DNA of 52,953 nt from Breznakibacter xylanolyticus (lineage in GTDB: Bacteria > Bacteroidota > Bacteroidia > Bacteroidales > Marinilabiliaceae): the NCBI RefSeq assembly GCF_003254275.1, contig NZ_QKZK01000022.1:4275-57227 (forward strand), in the 5' to 3' direction. Shown here in pieces: positions 15,623 to 25,067 of this stretch (position 1 is its first letter; every line of letters starts with the position of its first letter). Below the pieces are notes generated by a model that worked only from the letters and a program-made list of their open reading frames with translations, was not told the DNA's origin and did not search any database. The translations under genes and the position numbers were made by a program.

Positions 15623-16603
15623 TTAGTCCTTCACCACTTTCACGCTTTTCACCACTCCATTGCGATAAGTCATTTGAGCGATATAAATTCCGGGAACCAA
15701 CAATTGATAATCATTTCCGGCGCAACTCCCGGTCAAAGTCAAGTACGTAGTTGCAACCACTTCACCTAACTCATTCAGTTGAAGAGTCGCATTTGACAAA
15801 GAATTAGCTTTAGCAGTCATGAGTCCATTGATGTGCTCAACGGTCAAAGCATTGGCGTAAATCGCCACATCGTCGAATTTAAAAGCAGGGTCTTTATCCC
15901 CCCAATTCCAAGCCTGGTTTCCACCCAAACAAACATAATCCAACTCAGAACCATTCGTAAATAATCCATTGACCGAACGGCCTTTGGTGCCATCACACGT
16001 CCAAGCGTTTTGCACAACCCCGTCCACATACATCTTCACAGACGTTTCGGCAAATGTGGCTGTAAAGAAATGCCAATTACTATCATCCAACCATGTTACA
16101 TTAAAGAGATTGTGATTATATTCTGTATACTTCGTTGGATTCCCATCGTAATTCACATTTTCTGGCCACTTTAAATCAGTCCAACCCGCCAGATTAATTG
16201 ATGCCTCCATTCTGAATTGAAGTGCCAACATGGGATATTCATTTACACCAGTTGCATTGGGTGCACTGCCATAAGCTGCAAAAATGGGATTCCAGTAACG
16301 TTCGGTGTTTGTACCTTTATGTACCCAGAAACAGATGGATAATTCCTTATTGGTCGCAATTTCAGAACCGGACAATACACTACTTGGCAATAATAAATAG
16401 TTGGTTCGAATTGCCTCGCCATCAACCGCATTATGAAACACTTTACCAAACCCTTGGGTTGTTTCATCAACAAATTGCCCGGAACCAACAACTGTTGCAT
16501 CCTTTGCCCCATCTTCAAAATTGTTGTAGTACACTCGTGTTTGTGCATAAAGACCACATGTCGTCATTATGACAACCAACATGATTGAGTAGATTTTTTT
16601 CAT
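15623..16603 (-). CDS. secreted LamG-like protein with short T9SS-type C-terminus
   Basis: The 326-residue protein has a signal peptide (about 1-20, 'CGLYAQ') and a concanavalin A-like LamG fold (about 25-258) with 'ELSICFWVHKG', 'WHFFTATFAETSVKMYVDGV' and 'FKFDDVAIYANALTVEHINGLM'. The last 45 residues (from 'TYLTLTG' to 'VKSVKVVKD', with 'LLVPGIYIAQM') resemble the end of a T9SS sorting tail but lack its usual 'YPNP' start. They may therefore be truncated or a variant. It is moderately AT-rich. It is similar in design to the LamG protein at 8333-9373, though the sequences differ strongly. Ligand unknown. Confidence 0.75.
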   Translation of the reverse strand: MKKIYSIMLVVIMTTCGLYAQTRVYYNNFEDGAKDATVVGSGQFVDETTQGFGKVFHNAVDGEAIRTNYLLLPSSVLSGSEIATNKELSICFWVHKGTNTERYWNPIFAAYGSAPNATGVNEYPMLALQFRMEASINLAGWTDLKWPENVNYDGNPTKYTEYNHNLFNVTWLDDSNWHFFTATFAETSVKMYVDGVVQNAWTCDGTKGRSVNGLFTNGSELDYVCLGGNQAWNWGDKDPAFKFDDVAIYANALTVEHINGLMTAKANSLSNATLQLNELGEVVATTYLTLTGSCAGNDYQLLVPGIYIAQMTYRNGVVKSVKVVKD

Positions 16604-16764
16604 CTGACCTTTTTAAATTGTTAATAAATTGAAATAATTGTATCGCAAACTTATTTCACAACCCCATTAACAAGGCGGACAAAAAAAGAAGGAATGAGGA
16701 TAATTTGATAAATCAATAAAAAAACAAGCACACTAAAAACACAAAACCCTCAAAATTAATAAAA

Positions 16765-16790
16765 TAAAAAAGCCACCTTTCAGGTGGCTC
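16765..16790 (-). terminator. terminator after the LytTR regulator
   Basis: Stem AGCCACC / GGTGGCT (16771-16789) followed on the minus strand by TTTTTTATTTTATT, 14 bp after the stop codon. Confidence 0.85.
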
Positions 16791-16803
16791 TATCTATAGG
16801 GGG

Positions 16804-17520
16804 TCATTTTGACATCAAATTAAGGTCGTCCATGAGCTTATCTTTGTACGATTTCCCAATGGGAATGAGTTTTGGGCCGGTTTCGGAATTAATAATTACC
16901 GAATTGTCCTCTATCACCTTTATCTTGCTCATGTTGACAATGAATGATCGATGTATGCGAACAAACTTATCCATCGGCATTTTGTCGGTGATTGACTTCA
17001 TTGTAAAATGAATGGTGAATTTATCTTTAAACGTATTGACTACCACATAGTTTTCCAAAGCCTCGATCCATAAAATGTCGTCATACTTCACACGCACAAG
17101 CGATGAATTATTCTTGATAAAAATCTCGGTGCTCTTTTTGGCAAGATTCTCCTTCTTATCAAAACGCTCACGTGCCTTGTTGACCGCTTTTATGAAACGG
17201 GGATACAACACTGGTTTAAGAAGATAATCGGTGACATCGTACTCATACATTTCCAACGCATACTTCTCCTGCGATGAATAAATAATGACTTGAGGCAACA
17301 CATTCAATGATTTGAGAAAATCAATCCCCGTCATTTCGGGCATCTCGATATCGAGAAAGATTAAGTGAATGGGATTTTCACTATCACTATGATTCAACGC
17401 GTAAATGGCCGATACCGCATTGTTGTATTTGCCCATCAACGTCAGCCCATCAGTTTTAGTGACAAAATCCTCAATAATCTTCGTCGAAAATTTGTCATCA
17501 TCAACAATGATACAGTTCAT
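16804..17520 (-). CDS. LytTR-family response regulator
   Basis: The 238-residue protein has an N-terminal receiver with the acidic pocket Asp7-Asp8 and phospho-acceptor Asp57 in 'LIFLDIEMPE', the switch 'VIIYSSQ', and Lys in 'DYLLKPV'. The C-terminal LytTR DNA-binding domain (about 130-235) has 'ILWIEALENYVVVNT', 'FVRIHRSFIVNMSKI' and 'LIPIGKSYKDKL'. Such regulators usually pair with a 5TMR/His_kinase-type kinase, but none is adjacent here, so it is an orphan in this window. The gene is flanked by its own terminator. Confidence 0.9.
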   Translation of the reverse strand: MNCIIVDDDKFSTKIIEDFVTKTDGLTLMGKYNNAVSAIYALNHSDSENPIHLIFLDIEMPEMTGIDFLKSLNVLPQVIIYSSQEKYALEMYEYDVTDYLLKPVLYPRFIKAVNKARERFDKKENLAKKSTEIFIKNNSSLVRVKYDDILWIEALENYVVVNTFKDKFTIHFTMKSITDKMPMDKFVRIHRSFIVNMSKIKVIEDNSVIINSETGPKLIPIGKSYKDKLMDDLNLMSK

Positions 17521-17705
17521 AATTTCAAGAGTCAGGTTTACAAAAGCTTAGATCAAAAAAAGAGGTTATTCGCCAACAGCAATATCACGCAGCAGCAAAC
17601 GACCAATTCAAATTTAAGAAAATCTCATTAGAATCGCAGCATAATTATGGGAGTTTTTTTCTATTAACGCCCAAAAATTTATGACCAATGCACCCAAATG
17701 TTCCA

Positions 17706-18431
17706 TTAAATTTCAATTCGCTCCTCGATTCCCAATTGACTAAAAAAACGCCTCTCGATTAATTCAGGCGTTTTCAACGAATTACGATACCACGCATAAA
17801 GCAACGACAGCTTCTCCTGATCTGAAAGCTGCCATGGCAAATCGGATTTACGCAAAGCCGTGGTCAACACATGCAGAATAATGGCAACCGATACCGATAT
17901 ATTGAAACTCTCCGTAAAACCCACCATGGGGATTTTTATCAGCTCATCGGCGTGAGCCTGCACCACCGGACTAATACCTTCGCGCTCGGTGCCAAACACC
18001 AATGCCACTTTACCGGCCGATAAATCGAACTGCTCCAAATCCGCATCAGGGGCATGGGGTGAAGTAGCCACCACACGGTAACCTTGGGTCTTTAAATGCT
18101 GTATGGTTTTAAGGGTATTGTCCGATTCATGGCGGTAACGATGCAAATCGATCCAACGGGTGGCTCCCCTTACCACCTCGGCATTGACCTTAAAACGATT
18201 GCGTGTTTCAATCACATGCACGTCCTGAATCCCGAAACAATCGCACGTGCGCAACACGGCACTCCCGTTTTGAGGCTGAAAAAGATCTTCGAGCACCACA
18301 GTCAGGTAACGGGTTCGATTGGAGAGGTTACGATCAATGAGTTCAATGCGCTGATCGGTGAGAAAACTCCTAAAATGGTTCACCACCTGGCTCAACGCCT
18401 GGGGTGGTATGCGGCTCATCATCCTGGACAT
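17706..18431 (-). CDS. trmH: tRNA (guanosine(18)-2'-O)-methyltransferase TrmH
   Basis: A SPOUT-class RNA 2'-O-ribose methyltransferase for G18 in the tRNA D-loop. The 241-residue protein has motif 1 'NGSAVLRTCDCFGI', motif 2 'LVFGTEREGIS' and motif 3 'IPMVGFTESFNISVSVAIIL', with the conserved Arg and Asn residues. The N-terminus may start a few codons later (the first codons hold three Met). The C-terminal 'ELIERRFF' helix is typical of TrmH. It is a separate unit, since the HU terminator lies just upstream. Confidence 0.88.
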   Translation of the reverse strand: MSRMMSRIPPQALSQVVNHFRSFLTDQRIELIDRNLSNRTRYLTVVLEDLFQPQNGSAVLRTCDCFGIQDVHVIETRNRFKVNAEVVRGATRWIDLHRYRHESDNTLKTIQHLKTQGYRVVATSPHAPDADLEQFDLSAGKVALVFGTEREGISPVVQAHADELIKIPMVGFTESFNISVSVAIILHVLTTALRKSDLPWQLSDQEKLSLLYAWYRNSLKTPELIERRFFSQLGIEERIEI

Positions 18432-18451
18432 ACAAAACGATCACTTATGGG

Positions 18452-18485
18452 TAAAAAAAAGAGAGCACAAAAGTACTCTCTTTTT
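18452..18485 (-). terminator. terminator after the HU gene
   Basis: Stem AAAAGAGAG / CTCTCTTTT around 18455-18484 with a T-run on the minus strand, about 20 bp after the HU stop codon. Confidence 0.8.
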
Positions 18486-18505
18486 CAATTTTTTTGGGTA
18501 AAAAA

Positions 18506-18778
18506 TTAATTAACCGCGTCTTCCAATTCACTACCGGCTTTAAACTTTACAATTTTTTTAGCAGCAATAGTAATTTCTTTTCCGGTTTGAGGGTTACGGC
18601 CGGTACGAGCACCGCGCTCAGTCACACCAAAAGAACCAAAACCTACCAAAGATACTTTGTCGCCTTGCTTCAACACATCCGAAATGGTTTTTGTCAATGC
18701 ATCCAATGCTTTTTTAGAATCAGCCTTCGTCAAACCAGCCTCAGCAGCAATTGCGTCAATTAATTGAGCCTTGTTCAT
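18506..18778 (-). CDS. HU-family DNA-binding protein
   Basis: The 90-residue histone-like protein bends and compacts DNA. It has the classic layout: an N-terminal helical part '[27 protein letters not shown]' (27 residues of helices, listed here in outline), '[11 protein letters not shown]', and the DNA-binding arm '[16 protein letters not shown]' with the intercalating Pro in 'RNPQTG', then '[11 protein letters not shown]'. The start is the second of two near ATGs (18778), the usual family start. A textbook Bacteroidota promoter lies at 18829-18859, so expression should be strong. Whether it is the alpha, beta or a homodimeric form cannot be told. Confidence 0.95.
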   Translation of the reverse strand: MNKAQLIDAIAAEAGLTKADSKKALDALTKTISDVLKQGDKVSLVGFGSFGVTERGARTGRNPQTGKEITIAAKKIVKFKAGSELEDAVN

Positions 18779-18828
18779 AATCACAAATAATTTTAGGGTT
18801 TAAAAAATGGTTTATTGTATTCGTAACA

Positions 18829-18859
18829 CAAATATAGAGGATTTCAGATGGCTTCCAAA
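18829..18859 (-). promoter_or_regulatory. complete Bacteroidota promoter of HU
   Basis: On the minus strand TTTG (18856-18859) is followed after exactly 19 bp by TATATTTG (18829-18836). This matches the Bacteroidota sigma-ABfr consensus at both boxes. The leader would be about 44 nt. Confidence 0.85.
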
Positions 18860-19064
18860 TTTCAGAACCAAAAAAATATAACATTTTGCTACATTTTTTT
18901 GAAGAATATCAGATTTCCGTTCTCAAACAACCTCTTCCCTATCAAGCATTCACTTGCAGGGGGTATTTATGTGCCTTGAAAATCAAGATGAATTTCGCTT
19001 TATTTTATCATATATCACCCAGACAAACCCTTAATTTTTCTAAAATAATGCAAAAATCAACAAC

Positions 19065-20306
19065 TCAAATGAGCAGATTGAAAAGATCGGGATTTTCATT
19101 AATCACCTGATACTTAACACCACGCTCATTCATATTGGATATCAACGCATTATAATCATCTGGCGACTTCGTTTCAATGCCCACCAAAGCAGGTCCGTTT
19201 TCACGGTTATTCTTTTTGGTGTACTCAAAATGCGAGATTTCGTCATCAGGCCCCAGTATTTCGTTTAAAAATTCACGCAAAGCACCGGCTCGCTGAGGAA
19301 AACGAATGATAAAGTAATGCTTCAGTCCCTCATACAACATCGATCGCTCTTTGATTTCCTCGGTTCGGGTGATGTCGTTATTCCCGCCACTGACAATGCA
19401 TACTACATTTTTCCCACGTATGGCATCGGCAAAAAAATCGAGTGCTGAAATGCTCAATGCGCCGGCCGGCTCAGCCACAATGGCTTCTTCATTATATAAT
19501 TGAAGAATGGTGGTGCACACTTTACCTTCGGGAACCAACACCATGTCGTCAATCACCTCCTGAGCCAACTCAAAATTGAGGGCTCCCACGGTGGCGACGG
19601 CTGCTCCATCGACAAATTTTTCGAAATGGGAAAGTGTCACACGATGCCCTTGCTCCAATGCCTGCTGCATGGATGGAGCCCCCTGGGGTTCAACCCCGAT
19701 AATGCGGGTGCCAGGACTGATTTGTTTAAAATAGGAACCCACACCCGAAATCAATCCGCCGCCCCCAACGGGGACAAACAGATAATCGAGTTTTTCGCGG
19801 GCATCGCGCAATACCTCAAGCCCCACTGTGCCTTGCCCGGCAATCACCGTGCGATCATCAAAAGGATGGATAAACACCGTTCCGTTGGCCTGACAATCGA
19901 GCATGGCAGCTTGGTAGGCATCATCATAAGTATCGCCAGTCAGGATAATCTCCACCTGATCTTTGCCAAACATACGCACCTGCTTGATTTTTTGCTGGGG
20001 CGTGGTGGCCGGCATAAAAATGCGTCCACGAATGCCCAAATGTCGACAGGCAAAAGCGACACCCTGTGCATGGTTACCTGCACTGGCACACACGATGCCA
20101 CGCAATCGCTCATCGGCGGTAAGTGACGAAATTTTATTGTAAGCACCACGTATCTTGTAAGAACGCACCACCTGCAAATCTTCACGTTTGAGGTAGACAT
20201 GCGCCTGAAAACGTTCAGAAAGAATGGGGTCAAACACCAACGGGGTCTGTACCACCACCTCCTTGATATTCTGATAAGCGGTTTCAATGTCCAATATCGA
20301 TAACAT
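19065..20306 (-). CDS. ilvA: threonine ammonia-lyase (threonine dehydratase)
   Basis: The enzyme deaminates threonine to 2-oxobutanoate, feeding isoleucine synthesis or propionate formation. The 413-residue PLP enzyme has Lys51 in 'RSYKIRGAYNKI' as Schiff-base lysine, 'ASAGNHAQGVA' for the substrate, and 'VPVGGGGL' for the phosphate. 'SGGN' follows near 330. Its C-terminal region (about 325-413) holds one ACT-like regulatory unit ('FIIRFPQRAGALREFLNEI'), as in the short IlvA type and unlike the two-unit E. coli form. It begins 12 bp after the LTA-synthase-like gene, so the two are probably cotranscribed. Confidence 0.92.
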   Translation of the reverse strand: MLSILDIETAYQNIKEVVVQTPLVFDPILSERFQAHVYLKREDLQVVRSYKIRGAYNKISSLTADERLRGIVCASAGNHAQGVAFACRHLGIRGRIFMPATTPQQKIKQVRMFGKDQVEIILTGDTYDDAYQAAMLDCQANGTVFIHPFDDRTVIAGQGTVGLEVLRDAREKLDYLFVPVGGGGLISGVGSYFKQISPGTRIIGVEPQGAPSMQQALEQGHRVTLSHFEKFVDGAAVATVGALNFELAQEVIDDMVLVPEGKVCTTILQLYNEEAIVAEPAGALSISALDFFADAIRGKNVVCIVSGGNNDITRTEEIKERSMLYEGLKHYFIIRFPQRAGALREFLNEILGPDDEISHFEYTKKNNRENGPALVGIETKSPDDYNALISNMNERGVKYQVINENPDLFNLLI

Positions 20307-20317
20307 AATGAATCGGT

Positions 20318-22252
20318 TTAGTCTTTCACCACCAGGTCGTTTTGCAACATACGGTTGTTGTACTGCTGCAAAACGGCTTTCATGGCCAGTTCCACATCAT
20401 TAAACCCACCTGCGGCCTGAATGTTCTGTGACAAGGATGAATCGTTGACAAAATCGTACACCCCGGTCACCTTTTTTCCATCGAAATACATCACCAAACT
20501 GTCGCGCATAAATTGATAAGTCCCGCCAACATAATTCATCACAAAAGGCTTTTCGTTGCCCGTGAGGTCGTTGCCAAAAGCCATGTAAGGATTGGGGTAA
20601 TGGAGCATCGACAGCACCGTGGGCATAATATCGGTTTGTTGCGCCAAACGGTTATCAACCCCTTTGAACGAGCCATCGGGTGCATAAAATATTAAAGGAA
20701 TGGCAAACGCATTGACATTGGTCTTATAAGCATCGTGACACGGAAAGGTACTATGGTCGGCTGTGATAACAAATAAGGTGTTTTTGAACCAGGGCATTTT
20801 ACGAGCTGTTTCGAAAAAGCGCCTCAAAGCATTGTCGGTGTAGCCAATGCACTGATGCAAATCCATGGTTCCCTTGGGAAATTTACCTTCATATTGTTGG
20901 GGCACTTTATAGGGATGGTGCGACGAAAGGGTGAACAGGGTACTCACAAAAGGCTCCTGCTCCTCTTCCAGCTGTTGAGCAAAAAACTGTAAAAACGGTT
21001 CGTCCCAAATCCCCCAAATTCCATCAAAATGAGTATCATCGTTAAATTCGTTACGCCCCACGTATTTTTGAAATCCGGCCATATTGGTAAACGCCTGAAA
21101 GCCCATGCTACCGTTGGGTGCCCCGTGAAAAAAAGAGCTGGCATAGCCCTCAGATCCCAATAAAGAAGCCAGACTATTGACGCGATTAGACGAATACTCC
21201 GACAACACATAAGGCAACACCAGTGCCGGCAGGGAAGCCGTCACCGATGGCAGCGCATCGATGGATTTTCGGCCATTGGCAAAGGCATTGGGAAAAACCA
21301 GACTATGATTACACAACGAATCGAGAAAAGGCGTGTAACCCTTATATTGACCACCCTCAAGCGCAGGATTGAAAAACGCAAAATGCTCCCGACTGAAACT
21401 CTCTAAAATGAGAACAACCACATTTTTACGATTAAAAGCAAGCGTATCGACAGGTTGTTTAACGGGTGAAAACAAAGCAGTCATCTGCGAGGGAGTCTCA
21501 AAGAAATCCATCTTCTCGAACGACTTTTTTCCAATGGTGCGAATGATGCTAAAAGGGGTGTTGAGCACGATGGCCACCTCTTCGGGCGACTGCACATATT
21601 CACCGGCGTTGCTCAGCGTAATGGGGCGGGTGCTGTGCCGATATCCACCACGAATACCCACAATGGTAAAGCCGGTGAAAAGCGTTAATGCCACCACCCC
21701 AATGGGGTAAGCCAGCCAACTGGCCTGATAATGATGAATGCGGGGCTTCACCATTCGGAACAAATAAACCAACATCGCCACCAGGGCGCCCCAAACCAAA
21801 AACATATACCAATAATCAAGCACAAACTGCCCGGCCAGGGTACCCAGATTCGACTCGTTTTTGAGGATATCGGCCACATTGGCCGTGGTCCGTTTCATGA
21901 TAAAAGGGTAGTATTTAAAATCGATAACATTCAAAGACAACCCCACTGCATTTACGGTGACAAACATACCCCCTATGAAGCGCTGAAAACCGACTTTATC
22001 GCGCCAGGGTCCTGGAATGAGTGCCAACAGAAAATAAAGAGCATTCAGATAAAGCAAGGCGCTCACATCAAACACCACCCCGCCTTTCATCAGCACCCAA
22101 AAACTTCCCCAACTGACACCGGGAAACATGGCCATATTGAAGGCAAAAAACAACACACGGCACACGGCATACAACAACAATAGAACCACAAATTGATAGA
22201 TGTAAACTGCAAATTCGTTCATCTGAAACCGGGAACGAAACCAATTTTTCAT
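20318..22252 (-). CDS. LTA-synthase-like membrane phosphotransferase/sulfatase
   Basis: The 644-residue protein has five N-terminal membrane segments (about 10-200) and a large outward-facing alkaline-phosphatase/sulfatase fold (about 270-590). Metal- and substrate-binding parts are visible: 'VVLILESFSREHF' (Glu), 'ANGRKSIDALPS' (the likely nucleophile Ser/Thr loop), and 'VITADHSTF' (Asp-His pair). In Firmicutes this family makes lipoteichoic acid; in Bacteroidota, which lack it, members probably transfer phosphoethanolamine or phosphoglycerol onto glycans or lipids. No donor gene is adjacent. The start at 22252 follows 'MKNWFRSRF', which gives a normal cytoplasmic head before the first membrane segment. 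Confidence 0.85.
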   Translation of the reverse strand: MKNWFRSRFQMNEFAVYIYQFVVLLLLYAVCRVLFFAFNMAMFPGVSWGSFWVLMKGGVVFDVSALLYLNALYFLLALIPGPWRDKVGFQRFIGGMFVTVNAVGLSLNVIDFKYYPFIMKRTTANVADILKNESNLGTLAGQFVLDYWYMFLVWGALVAMLVYLFRMVKPRIHHYQASWLAYPIGVVALTLFTGFTIVGIRGGYRHSTRPITLSNAGEYVQSPEEVAIVLNTPFSIIRTIGKKSFEKMDFFETPSQMTALFSPVKQPVDTLAFNRKNVVVLILESFSREHFAFFNPALEGGQYKGYTPFLDSLCNHSLVFPNAFANGRKSIDALPSVTASLPALVLPYVLSEYSSNRVNSLASLLGSEGYASSFFHGAPNGSMGFQAFTNMAGFQKYVGRNEFNDDTHFDGIWGIWDEPFLQFFAQQLEEEQEPFVSTLFTLSSHHPYKVPQQYEGKFPKGTMDLHQCIGYTDNALRRFFETARKMPWFKNTLFVITADHSTFPCHDAYKTNVNAFAIPLIFYAPDGSFKGVDNRLAQQTDIMPTVLSMLHYPNPYMAFGNDLTGNEKPFVMNYVGGTYQFMRDSLVMYFDGKKVTGVYDFVNDSSLSQNIQAAGGFNDVELAMKAVLQQYNNRMLQNDLVVKD

Positions 22253-22425
22253 GTATAAAATTTTAAATATCAAAACATAAGACCAAGAGGCCATAATTAA
22301 TCACCCACCCGATGTGTAAGGCATAAGCACTTCATTGCTACTTGAACTGCCACGAAGCCTCAAGAGTTACATAAAGAAGGTTTAAAAGCACAAAATGAGT
22401 GCAATATTAACGAATATCAAAACAG

Positions 22426-22466
22426 AAGCGGCTGCGAAGATGTAAAAACATCCTTCGCAGCCGCAA
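22426..22466. terminator. long hairpin after asnA
   Basis: Arms GCGGCTGCGAAGA and TCCTTCGCAGCCGC (22428-22464) form a long stem with a small bulge around an A-rich loop, 35 bp after the asnA stop on the minus strand. The T-tract is weak, so termination is likely but not certain. Confidence 0.6.
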
Positions 22467-22499
22467 ATATGAGAACCAAATCAATGGTTGAAATGAATC

Positions 22500-23540
22500 T
22501 TAAATGAGGTCGATGCCATTTTTGGCACACTCGGCACGCATGTCGTCCGACCAAAGGCTGGCTTGTATTTCACCAATGTGAGCCTTGCGCAGAAAGAACA
22601 TACACAAACGCGACTGACCGATACCACCGCCAATTGAAAGCGGTAATTCACCACTCAGCAGACGCTTGTGGAACATGAGATTCTCGCGCTCGAGGGCATT
22701 CTCGAGAACCAACTGACGATGAAGAGCCTCGGGGCTCACGCGGATACCCATGGATGAGAGTTCGAAAGAACGCTCCAAGACGGGGTTCCAAACCACAATA
22801 TCGCCATTCAAACCCATAAAACCATCAGTATTGGGCGTTGTCCAGTCGTCGTAGTCCGGGGCTCGGCCATCGTGTTTCTCGCCATTGGAGAGCTGGCAAC
22901 CTATGCCCATGATGAATACAGCCCCTTTTTCACGGGCAATGGCATCTTCGCGCTCTTTGCCTGTCATACCGGGGTACATCTTCAACAGTTCTTCACTGTG
23001 GATAAAGAAAATATCTTCGGGCAAAATGGGACGAATGGCGGGGAACTTCTCGTACACCACGTATTCGGTGCGCTTCATCACCTCATATATTTTGCGAACA
23101 ATGTACTTGAGAAAAGCAATGTTGTACTGCTCCGATGAAATGTGACGCTCCCAGTCCCACTGATCCACATAAAGCGAGTGGATGTTATCGAGGGTTTCAT
23201 CGGCACGGATGGCGTTCATATCGGTATAAATACCATATCCGGACTCAATTTTGTAATCGGCCAAAATCATCCGTTTCCATTTAGCCAAGCTGTGAACCAC
23301 TTCGGCACGAGCATCGCCCATGTCCTTAACGGGGAACGACACTGCCCGCTCCGATCCATTGAGGTCGTCGTTCAGGCCGGTGCCTCTCATCACGAACAAA
23401 GGAGCCGTCACCCGACGCAAACGCAATTCAGACGATAAACTTGACTGAAAAAAGTCCTTGATGATTTGAATGGCCTGCTCCGTTTGTATCAAATCAAGAT
23501 ATGACTTGTAGTTTTTTGGTATAAAAAGATGACTTACCAT
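22500..23540 (-). CDS. asnA: aspartate-ammonia ligase (asparagine synthetase A)
   Basis: It makes asparagine from aspartate, ammonia and ATP. The 346-residue protein has the class II aminoacyl-tRNA-synthetase-like fold with 'VTAPLFVMRGTGLNDDLNG', 'VVHSLAKWKRMIL', 'YVDQWDWERHI' and 'YPGMTGKERE'. C-terminal 'SIGGGIGQSRLCMFFLRKAHIGE' holds the ATP-binding Arg. It is close to the usual length of about 330-345. It is a single-gene unit with its own promoter at 23666. Confidence 0.95.
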   Translation of the reverse strand: MVSHLFIPKNYKSYLDLIQTEQAIQIIKDFFQSSLSSELRLRRVTAPLFVMRGTGLNDDLNGSERAVSFPVKDMGDARAEVVHSLAKWKRMILADYKIESGYGIYTDMNAIRADETLDNIHSLYVDQWDWERHISSEQYNIAFLKYIVRKIYEVMKRTEYVVYEKFPAIRPILPEDIFFIHSEELLKMYPGMTGKEREDAIAREKGAVFIMGIGCQLSNGEKHDGRAPDYDDWTTPNTDGFMGLNGDIVVWNPVLERSFELSSMGIRVSPEALHRQLVLENALERENLMFHKRLLSGELPLSIGGGIGQSRLCMFFLRKAHIGEIQASLWSDDMRAECAKNGIDLI

Positions 23541-23665
23541 GATGTTTTAAATATTGTACTTCCTCTCGTGAACCCTCTCAGCAAAAAGATAACCCTTTCA
23601 CCCAAAGAAGGTTTTAAAATATTTCTCTCTCTAGCCTGATGATATCCTTGCAGAATAAAATCTGC

Positions 23666-23673
23666 CAAAAATA
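23666..23673 (-). promoter_or_regulatory. -7 promoter box of asnA
   Basis: The minus strand reads TATTTTTG, a perfect TAnnTTTG, giving a leader of about 120 nt before the start at 23540. The -33 box is unclear. Confidence 0.5.
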
Positions 23674-23850
23674 TAAAATTTTTAACAACCTGACACATTT
23701 TTCCCTTTCTGAAAAACAAATTTATCACCACTTTTAAAATCATCGGTTAATTTGAAAGAAAACACCCCTAATTCCAACACATTGGTAAAAAAACGATGCC
23801 TCTAAAAATAAAACAATCGGCATCGATGGTTCGACAACCTATTATCGAAC

Positions 23851-23858
23851 TATTTTTG
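23851..23858 (+). promoter_or_regulatory. -7 promoter box of the MFS transporter
   Basis: TATTTTTG is a perfect TAnnTTTG box lying 18 bp before the ATG at 23877. It shows that the upstream in-frame ATG at 23796 is not used. Confidence 0.65.
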
Positions 23859-23876
23859 CACCACACAAAAAAGATC

Positions 23877-25067
23877 ATGCCGGCAAACAACATATCACAC
23901 AACATCATTAAGCTTAACATCATCAAGGTAGCCAAGTGGTTCATGCTCACGGCACCCATCATGATGTTGTTTTATAAAGAAATGGGCTTCAATGCCGAGG
24001 AGTCGTTTCGTCTGAAGGCGTTTTACTCCATCAGCATTGTCATATTCGAAATTCCATCGGGTTACCTGGCCGATGTCATCGGGCGACGCAAAACCATCAT
24101 CATTGGTAGCATCTTTGGCACCCTGGGCTTTGTCATCTACTCACTAATGACGGGATATTGGCCATTTTTGATGGCCGAAATGACACTAGGCTTTGGCATG
24201 AGCTGCATCTCGGGAGCCGACTCGGCCTTGCTGTACGATTCGCTCAAAGTTACCGGTCGCGACCACCTGTACGTGAAATACGAGGGTCAGAACTTTTCAG
24301 TGGGCAACTTTGCCGAAGCCATGGCTGGCATCACGGGGGGTGCCCTGGCCGAAATCAGCCTGCGTTTCCCATTTTTTGTGCAAACAGGCATCGCCCTCAT
24401 GGCCATCCCAGCCGCGTTGATGCTGGTGGAACCCCCATTGCATAGTAAACGCATGGCCATGGGCATGAAAGAGATATGGGGCGTGGTGCGCCATTCGCTC
24501 ATCGACAACCGCCCGTTGCGATGGAACATTGTCTATTCGTCCATCATTGGGGCGGCTACACTCACCATGGCATGGGTCATCCAACTCTATTTAGCGCACA
24601 TCGGTTATCGTGAATACCAAATCGGTATGGTGGCCATGGCCTTGAACCTGGTGGTGGGTTTTGCCACCCTTTCAGCCTATAAAGCAGAACGTTACTTAAG
24701 CCCCACCACCACCGTATGGGTCACCACACTCATCATCACCGGCAGTTTTATGGTGGCCGGTTTTTTTCAGTCGGGATGGATTATTGGTTGCTTTGTCCTG
24801 TTTTACATCGCCCGAGGCATCGCCACCCCTGTATTAAAGGACTATGTAAACCAAATCACGGGGTCGCACATCCGAGCCACGGTACTGTCGATACGCAGCC
24901 TCATCATACGAGCTGTTTTTGCCGTGGTGGCTCCGCTATTTGGCTGGTTTACCGACCAATGGTCACTGTCGGAGGCATTTATTTTTCTGGGACTTTTTTA
25001 CATGGCAACCACCGGCGCGTCCATTGGTTTATTTTTAAAGACGTTGCCAGCAAAGGGCAACCGCTAA
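23877..25067 (+). CDS. MFS transporter
   Basis: The 396-residue protein has about twelve hydrophobic segments and the loop 2-3 signature 'GYLADVIGRRKTI' (family motif GxLaDrxGrkxxl). 'FGMSCISGADSALLYDSL' is the charged TM4-5 motif seen in the group of small drug/sugar efflux-type carriers. No substrate can be assigned. The start at 23877 is supported by the promoter 18 bp upstream. Its last four bases overlap the convergent metallo-hydrolase gene. Confidence 0.85.
   Translation: MPANNISHNIIKLNIIKVAKWFMLTAPIMMLFYKEMGFNAEESFRLKAFYSISIVIFEIPSGYLADVIGRRKTIIIGSIFGTLGFVIYSLMTGYWPFLMAEMTLGFGMSCISGADSALLYDSLKVTGRDHLYVKYEGQNFSVGNFAEAMAGITGGALAEISLRFPFFVQTGIALMAIPAALMLVEPPLHSKRMAMGMKEIWGVVRHSLIDNRPLRWNIVYSSIIGAATLTMAWVIQLYLAHIGYREYQIGMVAMALNLVVGFATLSAYKAERYLSPTTTVWVTTLIITGSFMVAGFFQSGWIIGCFVLFYIARGIATPVLKDYVNQITGSHIRATVLSIRSLIIRAVFAVVAPLFGWFTDQWSLSEAFIFLGLFYMATTGASIGLFLKTLPAKGNR

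Larger units (their letters stand above)
23541..23876. other. divergent intergenic region of asnA and the MFS gene
   Basis: No gene is visible; the frame at 23534-23743 on the minus strand gives an unrecognised product and overlaps the asnA promoter. It holds -7 boxes for both neighbours and AT-rich sequence. Confidence 0.5.

Noticed and set aside
19500-20126. 208-codon plus-strand frame
   Set aside because: It is antisense to ilvA and has no recognisable motif.
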